The notes under the pieces are model-generated. The model saw nothing but the letters and a program-made list of their open reading frames with translations. It searched no databases and was not told where the DNA came from. From the NCBI RefSeq assembly GCF_000337175.1, contig NZ_AOIJ01000058.1:26540-90539 (forward strand): DNA of 64,000 bases, read 5' to 3'. Position 1 is the stretch's first letter; every line of letters starts with the position of its first letter. This document shows positions 7,240 through 14,823 of this stretch, piece by piece. Made by a program: the position numbers and the translations under genes. Source of the stretch: Natrinema gari JCM 14663. GTDB taxonomy: Archaea > Halobacteriota > Halobacteria > Halobacteriales > Natrialbaceae.

Positions 7240-8259
7240 TCACACTCCTTCGAGGTAGCCACGACGTTGCTCTACCTTCTGTTCCTCACTCCGCTTGTCG
7301 TAGTGCTTGTCAAGTACGTCGGGTCCTACGTTCATGCGGTCGCTCACCACCTTTTCGGGCACATCCTTCGAGAGATGTTCAGTGATACTGCCACGCCGAA
7401 TGTCGTGCGGTGAGACGTTGACCGGACACTTGCTGTAGCCGTTATAGTGCGTCCCCTCACAGGATTCCGGGTCGCGGTTCCGGGGACAGTCCGCACCGTA
7501 GTAGCAGGGCCGAGTAACCTTGTAGACGGTTTCCCGGACATTGCCCCGCGAGAGGCGACCGTACCGGCTCGTGACGAGCGGCTCCCGACCGTAGTCGTCC
7601 CGCGTGTCTGGTCGGTTGTGTTCTATGTAGCCGTCTATTGCACTACAGACGGTCCCGCTCAATGCGACGATTCGCTCGCCTTCTTTTCCGTTCTTGAGCG
7701 CGGTGCCGGTTTCAGGCCGGTGACGGATTTCGAGGGTTTCGCGCTCCGAATCGTAGTCTCCGAGGTCGAGCGAGTGGAACGCTCCGAGACGAATACCCGT
7801 ATGCCACAGGATTTCGAGAATAACGTGGCCTCGGGTGGCGTACTCGTACTGTCGGAGATATTCTAACACAGCCTCGGCTTGCTCGGCTGGCAGAATGCTC
7901 TCGGCCTGTTCGTCCTCCTTCGAGAGCGTGGGCATGATGATTTTCTCGTGTAGCCCCTGCAGTACGGCGTCGATAGACTCACACCAGCGGATGAAGACGC
8001 GAAGTGCGTCGAGGTTCCCTTCCAAGGTGACAGGCTTCAGGTCGCCGTCGTCACGACGCCACGTTCGGAACTCTTGGAGTTTCCGTCCGGTGAGGTCGTT
8101 CATGTTGTCTATGTCGGCTACCTCGTTACACCACCGAATGAAGTGCTTCAGCCGGTAGTGGTAGCCGTCGAGGGTCGATTGAGATACCTCGCGCTTGCGA
8201 GCATTGAGGTACATTTCCTTTGCGCGTTCCGGTGAGATGGGTTGGAGTTCCTGACTCAT
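7240..8259 (-). CDS. Tyrosine recombinase/integrase (XerC/D type)
   Basis: The product has 339 residues from the ATG at 8257-8259. The longer frame to 8367 is rejected because it would translate the tRNA copy. An N-terminal SAM-like core-binding domain (about residues 20-105) precedes the catalytic domain. The catalytic domain shows the first Arg in HTGIRLGAF, the HxxR box in SPHDIRRGS, and the Tyr nucleophile in LDKHYDKR near the C terminus. A Cys-rich insertion (CYYGADCPRNRDPESC) may bind zinc. It catalyses site-specific recombination between element and host att sites, and its position beside the tRNA copy at 8334-8366 fits integration there. All catalytic residues that I can identify are present, so it may be active. 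Confidence 0.93.
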   Translation of the reverse strand: MSQELQPISPERAKEMYLNARKREVSQSTLDGYHYRLKHFIRWCNEVADIDNMNDLTGRKLQEFRTWRRDDGDLKPVTLEGNLDALRVFIRWCESIDAVLQGLHEKIIMPTLSKEDEQAESILPAEQAEAVLEYLRQYEYATRGHVILEILWHTGIRLGAFHSLDLGDYDSERETLEIRHRPETGTALKNGKEGERIVALSGTVCSAIDGYIEHNRPDTRDDYGREPLVTSRYGRLSRGNVRETVYKVTRPCYYGADCPRNRDPESCEGTHYNGYSKCPVNVSPHDIRRGSITEHLSKDVPEKVVSDRMNVGPDVLDKHYDKRSEEQKVEQRRGYLEGV

Positions 8260-8333
8260 TTCGACCACCGAAACGCCCCACCTGCGAGGGTGTGAGCCGA
8301 CCCCGCTCAAGGCGGTGAAACCGCCGTACGGGA

Positions 8334-8366
8334 GAGCTGTCCCCGGTTCAAATCCGGGAGGCGGCA
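8334..8366 (+). other. Attachment site: 33-bp copy of a tRNA 3' end (tRNA-Phe type)
   Basis: The stretch contains a complete T-arm (CCCGG TTCAAAT CCGGG) followed by the acceptor 3' strand AGGCGGC and the discriminator A. No matching acceptor 5' strand (GCCGCC) or D-arm occurs upstream. It is therefore a 3' fragment, as left by integration into a tRNA gene. The ending agrees with the haloarchaeal tRNA-Phe 3' sequence as I remember it, so the tRNA identity is an inference. The intact gene should lie left of the window. Confidence 0.8.
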
Positions 8367-9033
8367 TGACTGTCTCGGTTTACATGCCGTAACCACGGCC
8401 CCCCTACCCAGTGGTCTCTCTGCAGTCGTTCGCAAGGGGGTGAGCGCGGGTGCAACTGCTCGAGACCGCGCCCCACGAGTTCGCGGCGCACTTCCTCTTC
8501 GACGCGTACGGTCTCGATCCGTTTCGCGTGCGATCGACGGATTAAGGACTGGGACGGAAGCCAGCGTGCGGAGTTCGAATTCGCAGGCGAGTCATGGGAA
8601 GTGACGCTCTCCTACCGGAACTCCGGCTTGAGCAACTGTTTTACTTCGCTCTAGCCAAGCCGGACCGTCCTATCGTCGCGGTTCTCGTATTTTGGAAGAT
8701 TATAGTGTCCGGGTTGCGTGTATTCCGGACAAGAATCGCCGAGAATCTAGTTCTTTCGGTGGTCCCCAAGGGGGAAATCGGGTCGATTCTGTCCGACTCT
8801 CCCCCGAATTCGCGGACACCATCTCCAACTGGTCCTGGTGAACTTCTACTAATATCGAGTTGTGACACGATCCTATTGGCGGGTAGGCTGGAGTGACAAG
8901 TAATTTGTAGTCTGTCTCTCGGAGCATGAAAAGCTATATTTTTCTCCCTACTGAAGGGGATTATAATGTTCGGAGATTGGATCGATACTGAAGACTGTGC
9001 CAGGTATATACTGTCTAAGGGGGTGAACTGGAT
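8367..9033. other. Gene-poor stretch with decayed coding remnants
   Basis: A 32-codon frame at 8450-8545 reads like a protein C terminus (LLETAPHEFAAHFLFDAYGL) and is closed off upstream by a TGA at 8441. A second frame at about 8532-8633 also looks like real haloarchaeal protein (WDGSQRAEFEFAG, then ESWEVTLSYRNSG). The two overlap in different frames, as expected for a frameshifted gene end left behind by the insertion. From about 8640 the GC content falls, and no gene is seen before 9034. Confidence 0.45.
9018..9027 (+). promoter_or_regulatory. Strong ribosome binding site before 9034
   Basis: AGGGGGTGAA lies six bases before the ATG at 9034 and matches the anti-Shine-Dalgarno end of archaeal 16S rRNA closely. 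It fixes the start of the DUF3006-like gene. A TATA-like GTATATAC is at 9004-9011. Confidence 0.55.
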
Positions 9034-9351
9034 ATGAGTAATATTGGGGATCAAGATCACTATATAAAATTCACTAATATCGAGGATGGAATTGCAAGGT
9101 TCACCCTCTACAAGAATAAGAAGGCGATTCGTGGGTTCAACGAGCGCATTGAAAACGTTCCTGACGAGTACGACATAGGAGATTACTTCTCTACGCAAAT
9201 TAACTCTGAGGGCCTTGATGAGACCGATTTAAACCTCGAGAATCTCAACTTCGATCCCGAATTAACCAAGAAAAAAAGAAAAGAGAATGAAGAGGTGATC
9301 GATGAGTTCAAACGGTTACAATCATCTGCTGAGAAAGAATTAAAAGAATGA
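9034..9351 (+). CDS. DUF3006-like small partner of an MBL hydrolase
   Basis: The product has 105 residues. The first 35 follow the pattern YIKFTNIEDGIARFTLY, a beta-strand pair like the 'DRIEDGxAVL' core of DUF3006 proteins. The last 35 form a charged helix (ELTKKKRKENEEVIDEFKRL) like the DUF3006 C-terminal helix. DUF3006 genes are known to sit next to ComEC-type MBL hydrolases, and here the stop overlaps the MBL start by four bases (ATGA). I therefore read it as the partner of that enzyme. The insert between the two halves is longer than usual. Family membership is inferred from pattern and context, and the molecular function of DUF3006 is not known. GC content is low relative to flanking core genes. 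Confidence 0.6.
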   Translation: MSNIGDQDHYIKFTNIEDGIARFTLYKNKKAIRGFNERIENVPDEYDIGDYFSTQINSEGLDETDLNLENLNFDPELTKKKRKENEEVIDEFKRLQSSAEKELKE

Positions 9352-10826
9352 GTGGGTGTCCTGCACAGAAGATTTTCTCACTCGATGTCGGCCAAGCAGA
9401 TGCGAAACTCGTCGTCTCTTCCGATGGCACGAAGACGCTCATAGATGCAGATGAGTCGAAAGTGGTTGCTGAATTAGATCGGGTCTTTGAGGAAGAACTC
9501 TCGATCGATAGCGATAAAGAAAAAACGATTGACCACTTTATCGCAACCCATCTTCATCAGGATCACATACTTGGCCTTTTCGACCTGAAGCAGTCCGGGT
9601 ACAAAATACATAGTGCTTCACAACCAAACTTAGCAAGATTTGAGGTGGGTGAAGAAAGGGGGCAGGTTGATCCGGATCTCTTTAGAAATTACATTGAAGC
9701 ACTGTCTGAGCACGGCATTGCAGCAGACGATATTAACAACCTCAGCAGTGGGGATACTATCGAATCAGTCGCTGGCGAGATTCTATCACCACCAGCCAAA
9801 TCAGGAACTGTTCCGTTTAAAAGCCCAAAGACAGAACGCGAGCGGAATTTAAAACCTGAAAAGGCAAACGAGAACGGCCTCGTCATTAAACTCGAGTCGG
9901 AGGCAGGAAAATCGACGCTTCTTATGGGCGATATGCAGGATAGTAGCGCCCACCACGGAGAAGACTGGCTCGTTAAACAGCATCGGGATGGCAACTTAGA
10001 TCTAAACGCAGATACACTGCATATCGGCCATCACGGTTCTGATAAAGCTACAAAAGATGGGTACGGCGACACAAACAAGGGGAGTTTCCTTAGCGCCGTT
10101 AATCCAGATCGGGTAGTTGTCTCCAGCGAGTTAGAGAGTGAATATTCACATCCCAGAGATGAGGTATTGGACCGGCTCGAAGAGCATGGAATAGATGTTT
10201 TCTGGACGGGTGTCCACGGGACGATCAAACAGGAAGGTGACAAAGAAGCGGAAATAGAACAGATCCCTGAAATTGATGCCGCAACCCCTGCCGATATTTT
10301 GGCACTGAAGTACTACGCGAAAGCCAATGACGTGACTCAAGAGGAGATCGCTGCTCTTGAAGAAGGCTCACTCTCTGCTGAGGAGCTTCCGCGAGACACG
10401 CCAGAACTCGCGTTCAAATCCGATTATCTCGAGACTGCATCCAAAGCGTCTGAGACGATTCGACGCTACCCCAAAGATGCCGAGAGACTCACCCTCAATC
10501 GCTTCCCCAAAGCGATGAGCACCGAATACGTAAGCGTCGACGAACACGGAGCCGAATCAACTGTCGCAGACGGCAATGCGGATGATCTGTCGCCGGAGGC
10601 TCAACAAGTGAGTCAACCAGTCGAAGCAGCCACTGAGGCGTCTCTAGCGGACATTCGAGAGCAGCGCCAGAAAGCGCTCCAGCGACTCACTGATACGTCC
10701 CCACAGTCGATGTCCCGGTCTTCACAAACGACATCTACAACATCGGACCAGTCTATTTCACACAGCCACACCGAAACGACGCAATCCGATCAAGCAGACG
10801 AATCTGATAAGCGACGTCGAAAATAA
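9348..10826 (+). CDS. ComEC-type metallo-beta-lactamase-fold hydrolase with long C-terminal extension
   Basis: This 492-residue protein has an MBL domain spanning about residues 8-300. Its landmarks are SLDVGQADA at the start, the metal motif THLHQDHILGL (HxHxDH), LLMGDMQ, LHIGHHGSDKAT and a late His in GVHGTI. This is the soluble hydrolase domain arrangement of ComEC/Rec2 proteins, without the membrane channel. Residues about 300-405 are helical and acidic. Residues about 405-492 are rich in Ser, Thr and Gln and probably disordered. No signal peptide is evident. The likely activity is metal-dependent hydrolysis of a phosphodiester, possibly DNA, but the substrate is unknown. It is translationally coupled to the DUF3006-like gene and lies in a low-GC accessory patch, so a defence or DNA-processing role is possible. 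Confidence 0.82.
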   Translation: MSGCPAQKIFSLDVGQADAKLVVSSDGTKTLIDADESKVVAELDRVFEEELSIDSDKEKTIDHFIATHLHQDHILGLFDLKQSGYKIHSASQPNLARFEVGEERGQVDPDLFRNYIEALSEHGIAADDINNLSSGDTIESVAGEILSPPAKSGTVPFKSPKTERERNLKPEKANENGLVIKLESEAGKSTLLMGDMQDSSAHHGEDWLVKQHRDGNLDLNADTLHIGHHGSDKATKDGYGDTNKGSFLSAVNPDRVVVSSELESEYSHPRDEVLDRLEEHGIDVFWTGVHGTIKQEGDKEAEIEQIPEIDAATPADILALKYYAKANDVTQEEIAALEEGSLSAEELPRDTPELAFKSDYLETASKASETIRRYPKDAERLTLNRFPKAMSTEYVSVDEHGAESTVADGNADDLSPEAQQVSQPVEAATEASLADIREQRQKALQRLTDTSPQSMSRSSQTTSTTSDQSISHSHTETTQSDQADESDKRRRK

Positions 10827-10836
10827 ATCAAGTCCC

Positions 10837-11619
10837 TTACCCGATCCGTGATTGAGCCAGCCGGTACGTCTGCTCAGAGATATCGAGTCTGTGTGAGTGT
10901 TTGTTATGCAGATATTCGAGTAGCTGGCGTGCTTCCGGATCGTGATCGAACGCCTCTGGGTCGTGGAGCGCAGCTGTAAGCATGATTTCGTAGAACCGTT
11001 CACCGACGCCGTCGTCATTCTGAAGAATGATCGCATCCAGTTTGTCCGTCCGGAATTGCACGTAGGGGTCAGCGAATCGGTCCGCTGGATATTCACATGG
11101 AATTGCCGTGATGGCCGTCGCCGCGGCGATCCCAACGTGGGCATCGGTTGTCTCCACCACTACTCGTTTGAGTACGTCAGCTATCGCCAGCGTTGAGGAT
11201 TCGTCAAGCCCTTCTGCGTGAGCGAGCGCACGACAGCCATACACTTTCGCGAGTCGATCACCGTCGACGATTCTGGTGAGCAACAGATCCAGGTCATATT
11301 CCACGATATCAGGCTTTGTCTCAGCAAAGACAGCGATCACCCGCATTGCATAGCCAGCAACGGTCCTACCGGACTCTACTCGTCGCGTGTCAGCCAGTAA
11401 TGCTACAAGTTCTGTGCTGTAGCGCTCAACTTGTTCAGGTCTTTTCGACGCAACCTCAGCGAAGAGTCCTAACGCCGAGACAGCTTCGGCTATGCTCCCA
11501 TTCTCAATGTTCGTCCACCAGTCTTCGATTTCAGAGTGGTCTCTTCTTTGAGCCCCTGTCCAGCTTTGAAGCTGTGGACTTCGATTGTTCTTGTTCTCTC
11601 CTCCCGTACTATCGGTCAT
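10837..11619 (-). CDS. HEAT-like repeat protein
   Basis: This 260-residue, all-helical protein has repeated amphipathic helix pairs, for example IAEAVSALGLFAEVASKRPEQ, VAGYAMRVIAVFAETKPDIV, RLAKVYGCRALAHAEG and VGIAAATAITAIP. The repeat spacing of about 35-40 residues fits HEAT/ARM-type solenoids, which act as protein- or nucleic-acid-binding scaffolds. The start codon at 11619 follows no strong signal, and the first 30 residues are polar and probably flexible. It converges on the MBL gene, with stops 10 bases apart. Its role is not known; proximity suggests membership of the same island. Confidence 0.65.
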   Translation of the reverse strand: MTDSTGGENKNNRSPQLQSWTGAQRRDHSEIEDWWTNIENGSIAEAVSALGLFAEVASKRPEQVERYSTELVALLADTRRVESGRTVAGYAMRVIAVFAETKPDIVEYDLDLLLTRIVDGDRLAKVYGCRALAHAEGLDESSTLAIADVLKRVVVETTDAHVGIAAATAITAIPCEYPADRFADPYVQFRTDKLDAIILQNDDGVGERFYEIMLTAALHDPEAFDHDPEARQLLEYLHNKHSHRLDISEQTYRLAQSRIG

Positions 11620-11711
11620 TAATACAGCAGATGGAACGAAAGTATGTAACTCTATTCAGAGTTCAAAGCGGGTGTCTAATGACGGCCGCAGTTCGCACAA
11701 CGTCGGCGAAC

Positions 11712-11858
11712 TCACGCGCTTCCCGAAGCACCCCAGCATCCTCCGTCGACGAGTCGGACGAACTGCGTGATTCGCCCGAGGTCGTCGCTACTGATATCTT
11801 CGCTTTCCTCGAGCCGCTTTTGCAGCCGTTTGAGCTGACGGTCAGCATCGTGGGTCAT
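11712..11858 (-). pseudogene. N-terminal stub of a haloarchaeal integrase
   Basis: The minus-strand frame from the ATG at 11856-11858 begins MTHDADRQLKRLQKRLEES, then EDISSDD. This matches, as I remember it, the amino terminus of a common haloarchaeal XerC/D-type integrase family. The frame degenerates after about 35 residues and stops at 11712. No core-binding or catalytic domain follows. The stub suggests that a second element once ended here, and it bounds the low-GC island at 8640-11860. Confidence 0.55.
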
Positions 11859-11880
11859 CGTCTATTCAGAGGGTTATCGC

Positions 11881-12000
11881 ATGAGCATGGAAACCACTCA
11901 TGGAGATCCTGCGGCGGCATTCTTCACCGATTCGTTACGGAGTGACCGTACAGCGGCTGATTTCAGTAGTGTTGATACCTCGAGCTTCGGAGAGATTTGA
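11881..12000 (+). CDS. Possible 39-residue microprotein
   Basis: An ATG at 11881 opens a short acidic frame (METTHGDPAAAFFTDS near its start) ending in TGA at 11998. The composition is compatible with coding, but there is no homology, promoter or ribosome site that I can point to. It starts 22 bases from the divergent integrase stub and may be noise. Confidence 0.2.
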   Translation: MSMETTHGDPAAAFFTDSLRSDRTAADFSSVDTSSFGEI

Positions 12001-12125
12001 CCCGGCTCACGAACGTCCCCGTTGGGGGTTCGTTATTCACGAAAACACTGTGGACGAAGCCGCAGCACCGATTACCCGCGTGCCGATCCAGAATATTAAC
12101 TGTACGTGGTGCGTTCCGCTCCATA

Positions 12126-12803
12126 ATGACGGTTACTACTGAATTACGGCTCCGTTCGTCCTCGCTGCCGCTTGTGGAGCTCACTGCGTCACTGCAGCCC
12201 GACGAGATCGAGTGCGTACACGCGCTCTGTCTTCAGTCGGACGTTCGGATGTTTACCGTCCGGATCGATTCGACGGACGATGTCTCCGACGACGAACTCG
12301 CGGCGCTCGAGGAAGTCGTGGAGGTGACGGCGCTCGGACGCACGAACGGGAAACGGATCTACCAACTCACCGTCGAACTCGCGGACGCCATCTCGGACGC
12401 GTTCGACCCCGACCGGTTCGACGGGGCACAACTGGAGCCGACGACCATCACGCCGGAGGGCTGGTACGAGAAGAAGGTGTTCAGAGACTACGAGACGTTC
12501 GCCGAGTTCCGAACGAGTTGTGAGGAGCACGGTATCCCCATCGAACTCGTCTCGATCACGTCTGAGGCCGCACCGGCTGCTGACTCGTCACAGCACGGAT
12601 TAACTGACCGCCAACACGAGGCGCTCACGCTCGCGATCGCTCGCGGCTACTACGACAGCCCACGCCGAACCTCGACGGAGGCGCTTGCCGAAGAGTTGGG
12701 CATTTCACAACCCGCGTTCTCGACCCTGCTCCGTCGCGCGGAGCGGCAGGTTCTCACATCCGCACTCGACGCACGGAGACACGTCGAGACGGTCTCCGGC
12801 TAA
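12126..12803 (+). CDS. Bat-type transcriptional regulator (bacterio-opsin activator HTH), copy 1
   Basis: The product has 225 residues from the ATG at 12126, with a TATA-like AATATTAA about 33 bases upstream. The N-terminal half (about residues 1-150) matches the Bat-associated domain found before HTH_10. The C-terminal 60 residues are the bacterio-opsin-activator HTH: LTDRQHEALTLAIARGYYDS, then PRRTSTEALAEELGISQPAF and a recognition helix. It has no PAS or GAF sensor, so it is a minimal one-component regulator. It is followed at 240 bases by an SDR oxidoreductase gene on the same strand, and a paralogue (14015-14698) precedes an aldo/keto reductase in the same way. Control of the neighbouring enzyme is likely but inferred. 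Confidence 0.88.
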   Translation: MTVTTELRLRSSSLPLVELTASLQPDEIECVHALCLQSDVRMFTVRIDSTDDVSDDELAALEEVVEVTALGRTNGKRIYQLTVELADAISDAFDPDRFDGAQLEPTTITPEGWYEKKVFRDYETFAEFRTSCEEHGIPIELVSITSEAAPAADSSQHGLTDRQHEALTLAIARGYYDSPRRTSTEALAEELGISQPAFSTLLRRAERQVLTSALDARRHVETVSG

Positions 12804-12980
12804 CATCGCCTGCGCGTGTGGCCCGATGCGGCTGCTGACGATGGAACCGACCTCGAGTCGCTGATACGGGACTCGTCGGCGTGTCGAGATCGAATCGTCG
12901 ACGGACTTCGGGAGTCGCCGTTCGATGTACCGTTCCGGACGCGAGTACGCGCCCGAGAGTCCCGGGTTGATCCACAGATC

Positions 12981-13009
12981 TACTTAAACACCCTTTTCAT
13001 ATAACAGCA
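12981..13009 (+). promoter_or_regulatory. Promoter of the SDR gene with motif shared with 14745
   Basis: TACTTAAACA (12981-12990) is a TATA-like element. It is followed by a CTTT run and then AACAGCA (13003-13009). The same ten bases, a CTTT run and AACAGCA occur in the same order at 14745-14770 before the aldo/keto reductase gene. Confidence 0.6.
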
Positions 13010-13042
13010 GTCCCAAACCGGTCGCGACCCTCGAGTTAGGTG

Positions 13043-13807
13043 ATGACAACAGCATTCGGTTCTGAACTGGACGGGCAGGTCGCGATCGTTACGGGAGCGT
13101 CTTCGGGCATCGGCGAGGCAACGGCTACCGCGCTGGCATCGCGCGGTGCGAACGTCGTCCTTGCCGCCCGACGCGAGGACGCACTCGAGGATGTCGCCGC
13201 TCGGATCGAGGACGAAGACGGGGAAGCGCTCGTCGTGCCGACCGATATCACGGACGACGACGACATCGATGAACTGGTCGAGACGACGACCGACGAATAC
13301 GGTCGGATCGATATCCTCGTGAACAACGCGGGCTACATGCCGCTCGCACACATCGCGGATGCGGATCGGGAAACCCTCACGACGACCATCGACGTCAATC
13401 TCGACGGGCTACTCACGCTCACCCACGCCGTCGTTCCCACGATGCTCGAGCAAGAACGCGGACACGTCGTGAATCTCTCTTCGGTTGCCGGACGGTTTGC
13501 GATGGAGAACAGTTCGCATTATATGGCGGCGAAAGCCGGCGTGGCCGGCTTCGGCCGAGCGCTGCGGCGCGATGTCGCCGAGGAGGGAATCCGCGTTTCG
13601 ACTATCGAACCGGGGGCAGTCGATACGGAGCTTACCGAGGACATCCCCGACGACGAGGTCAAGTCGTACGTCGAGGACTACAACCAATCGATGCGACAGC
13701 TCGAGCCCGCTGATATCGCTCGGACGATCGCGTTCGTCGTGACACAGCCAGCCCACGTCGACATCAACGAAGTCCTGATCCGGCCGACGGATCAGGTACA
13801 ACCGTAG
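13043..13807 (+). CDS. Short-chain dehydrogenase/reductase (SDR)
   Basis: The 254-residue length is typical of classical SDRs. It shows the nucleotide-binding TGASSGIG (residues about 16-23), the NNAGYMP motif (about 91), the catalytic Ser in VNLSSVAG, and the YxxxK pair in SSHYMAAKAG. After that comes a P-G motif (IEPGAVDTEL). It catalyses NAD(P)(H)-dependent oxidation or reduction of an alcohol or carbonyl; the substrate is not predictable. ATG at 13043 is chosen over the preceding in-frame GTG because AGGTG directly precedes it. It sits downstream of the Bat-type regulator and shares a promoter motif with the later aldo/keto reductase, so both may respond to the same signal. Confidence 0.93.
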   Translation: MTTAFGSELDGQVAIVTGASSGIGEATATALASRGANVVLAARREDALEDVAARIEDEDGEALVVPTDITDDDDIDELVETTTDEYGRIDILVNNAGYMPLAHIADADRETLTTTIDVNLDGLLTLTHAVVPTMLEQERGHVVNLSSVAGRFAMENSSHYMAAKAGVAGFGRALRRDVAEEGIRVSTIEPGAVDTELTEDIPDDEVKSYVEDYNQSMRQLEPADIARTIAFVVTQPAHVDINEVLIRPTDQVQP

Positions 13808-14014
13808 CGCACATCCGAGGGCAGCAAATCCGGCCAGCATCGGTATCGGACAGCGCCAGTGATGGTCGGTGTATGGGACGACGGCCGCCCCGGAGGTGCG
13901 CATCGTCTTGGAGACACGATACTCCTGACCGGAGTCGTAACCAGTTGTAGAACCGACAATCATGACGGGTATTATTCCCTCGAAACGCCCGCAAACGGAA
14001 GCCACCCCCATCCG

Positions 14015-14698
14015 ATGACGATCACAACCGAGTTCCGTCTCACATCCCCCTCGCTTCCGCTCCTCGATGTCGCCGAATCGGTCCGGAGTAGGGAACTACA
14101 GTGCGTTCACGGGCTCCAACCCCGAGACGGCGTCCAGTTGTTCCTCGTCCGGATCGACAGCACGGACGATGTCTCCGAAACGAAACTCACAACGCTCGAG
14201 AACGTGAGAGCGGCGACGCTGGTCGGACACACGAGCGACGAAGCGATTTACAAGATCACCGTCGAACTCGAGGAGCGACTCACACGCCTCTTCGACCCCG
14301 AACGGTTCGATATCGCGCCGGTCGAACCGCCCACGATTTCGCCGAACGGCTGGTACGAGCACAAACTATGCAAGAGCTACGCGGAGTTCAACGACTTTCG
14401 AGCCTGCTGTCAGGAACGTGATATCGAACTCGAACTCGTTTCGGTCAGCCCCGATCCGGCCGCGATCGAGAACCCCCCGCAGCACGGGGTAACGGAACGC
14501 CAACACGAGGCGCTCACGCTTGCGCTCGCTCGTGGCTACTACGACAGTCCGCGTCGAACGTCGACCGAAGACCTCGCCCACGAACTCGGCATCTCGCAGC
14601 CGTCGATGTCGAGTCTCCTTCGCCGCGGTGAACGGCAACTCCTCTCTTCGGTACTCGACTCTCGGACGGAGGGTCGGATTCGTTCCAGTAGGGAGTGA
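14015..14698 (+). CDS. Bat-type transcriptional regulator, copy 2
   Basis: This 227-residue protein is clearly paralogous to 12126-12803. It has the same N-terminal domain (SPSLPLLDVAESVRSRELQ, VRIDSTDDVSE), a shared central WYE motif, and a near-identical HTH (VTERQHEALTLALARGYYDS, ELGISQPSMSSLLRRGERQL). The start is the ATG at 14015. A TATA-like GGTATTATTCC lies about 38-48 bases upstream. It has no sensor domain beyond the Bat N-terminal domain. It stands 125 bases before an aldo/keto reductase gene whose promoter resembles that of the SDR gene. The arrangement suggests a tandem duplication of a regulator-oxidoreductase unit in which the enzyme was later exchanged. Confidence 0.88.
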   Translation: MTITTEFRLTSPSLPLLDVAESVRSRELQCVHGLQPRDGVQLFLVRIDSTDDVSETKLTTLENVRAATLVGHTSDEAIYKITVELEERLTRLFDPERFDIAPVEPPTISPNGWYEHKLCKSYAEFNDFRACCQERDIELELVSVSPDPAAIENPPQHGVTERQHEALTLALARGYYDSPRRTSTEDLAHELGISQPSMSSLLRRGERQLLSSVLDSRTEGRIRSSRE

Positions 14699-14744
14699 CG
14701 GTACTCGAGACGAACTCGACTTGCCCGTACTCCGCTCGGTGGGG

Positions 14745-14770
14745 TACTTAAACATGCTTTCTGAACAGCA
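14745..14770 (+). promoter_or_regulatory. Promoter of the aldo/keto reductase gene, matching that at 12981
   Basis: TACTTAAACA (14745-14754) is identical to the element at 12981. It is followed by CTTT and AACAGCA (14764-14770) with nearly the same spacing. The shared pieces may include the binding site of the paralogous Bat-type regulators. Confidence 0.6.
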
Positions 14771-14823
14771 TTGAATCCATGCGAGACGACCCCCAACTAT
14801 GGGGTGGGTAGCACCACTCAACC

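Larger units (their letters stand above)
1..8366. mobile_element. Integrated element (right part) inserted at a tRNA 3' end
   Basis: The stretch ends at 8366 in a copy of a tRNA 3' end, lies beside a tyrosine integrase whose start is about 75 bases from that copy, and carries accessory genes (methyltransferase, Panacea-domain protein, HTH regulator, microproteins) with no core-metabolism genes. The 3'-end copy is on the plus strand. Under the usual archaeal SSV/pNOB8-like arrangement the intact tRNA would therefore lie upstream of position 1, outside the window, so the left boundary is not visible. Whether the element is a provirus, an integrative plasmid or a defence island carrier cannot be decided: no capsid, replication or conjugation gene is recognisable here. 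Confidence 0.75.

Noticed and set aside
8314..8366. Apparent tRNA with a GTGAAAC anticodon-like loop before the T-arm
   Set aside because: The stem around the loop is imperfect, there is no D-arm and no acceptor 5' strand. Only the last 33 bases match a tRNA, so it is an attachment-site copy.
11997..12125. Upstream extension of the first Bat-type regulator
   Set aside because: The paralogue starts at the equivalent of 12126, and a TATA-like element lies inside the extension.
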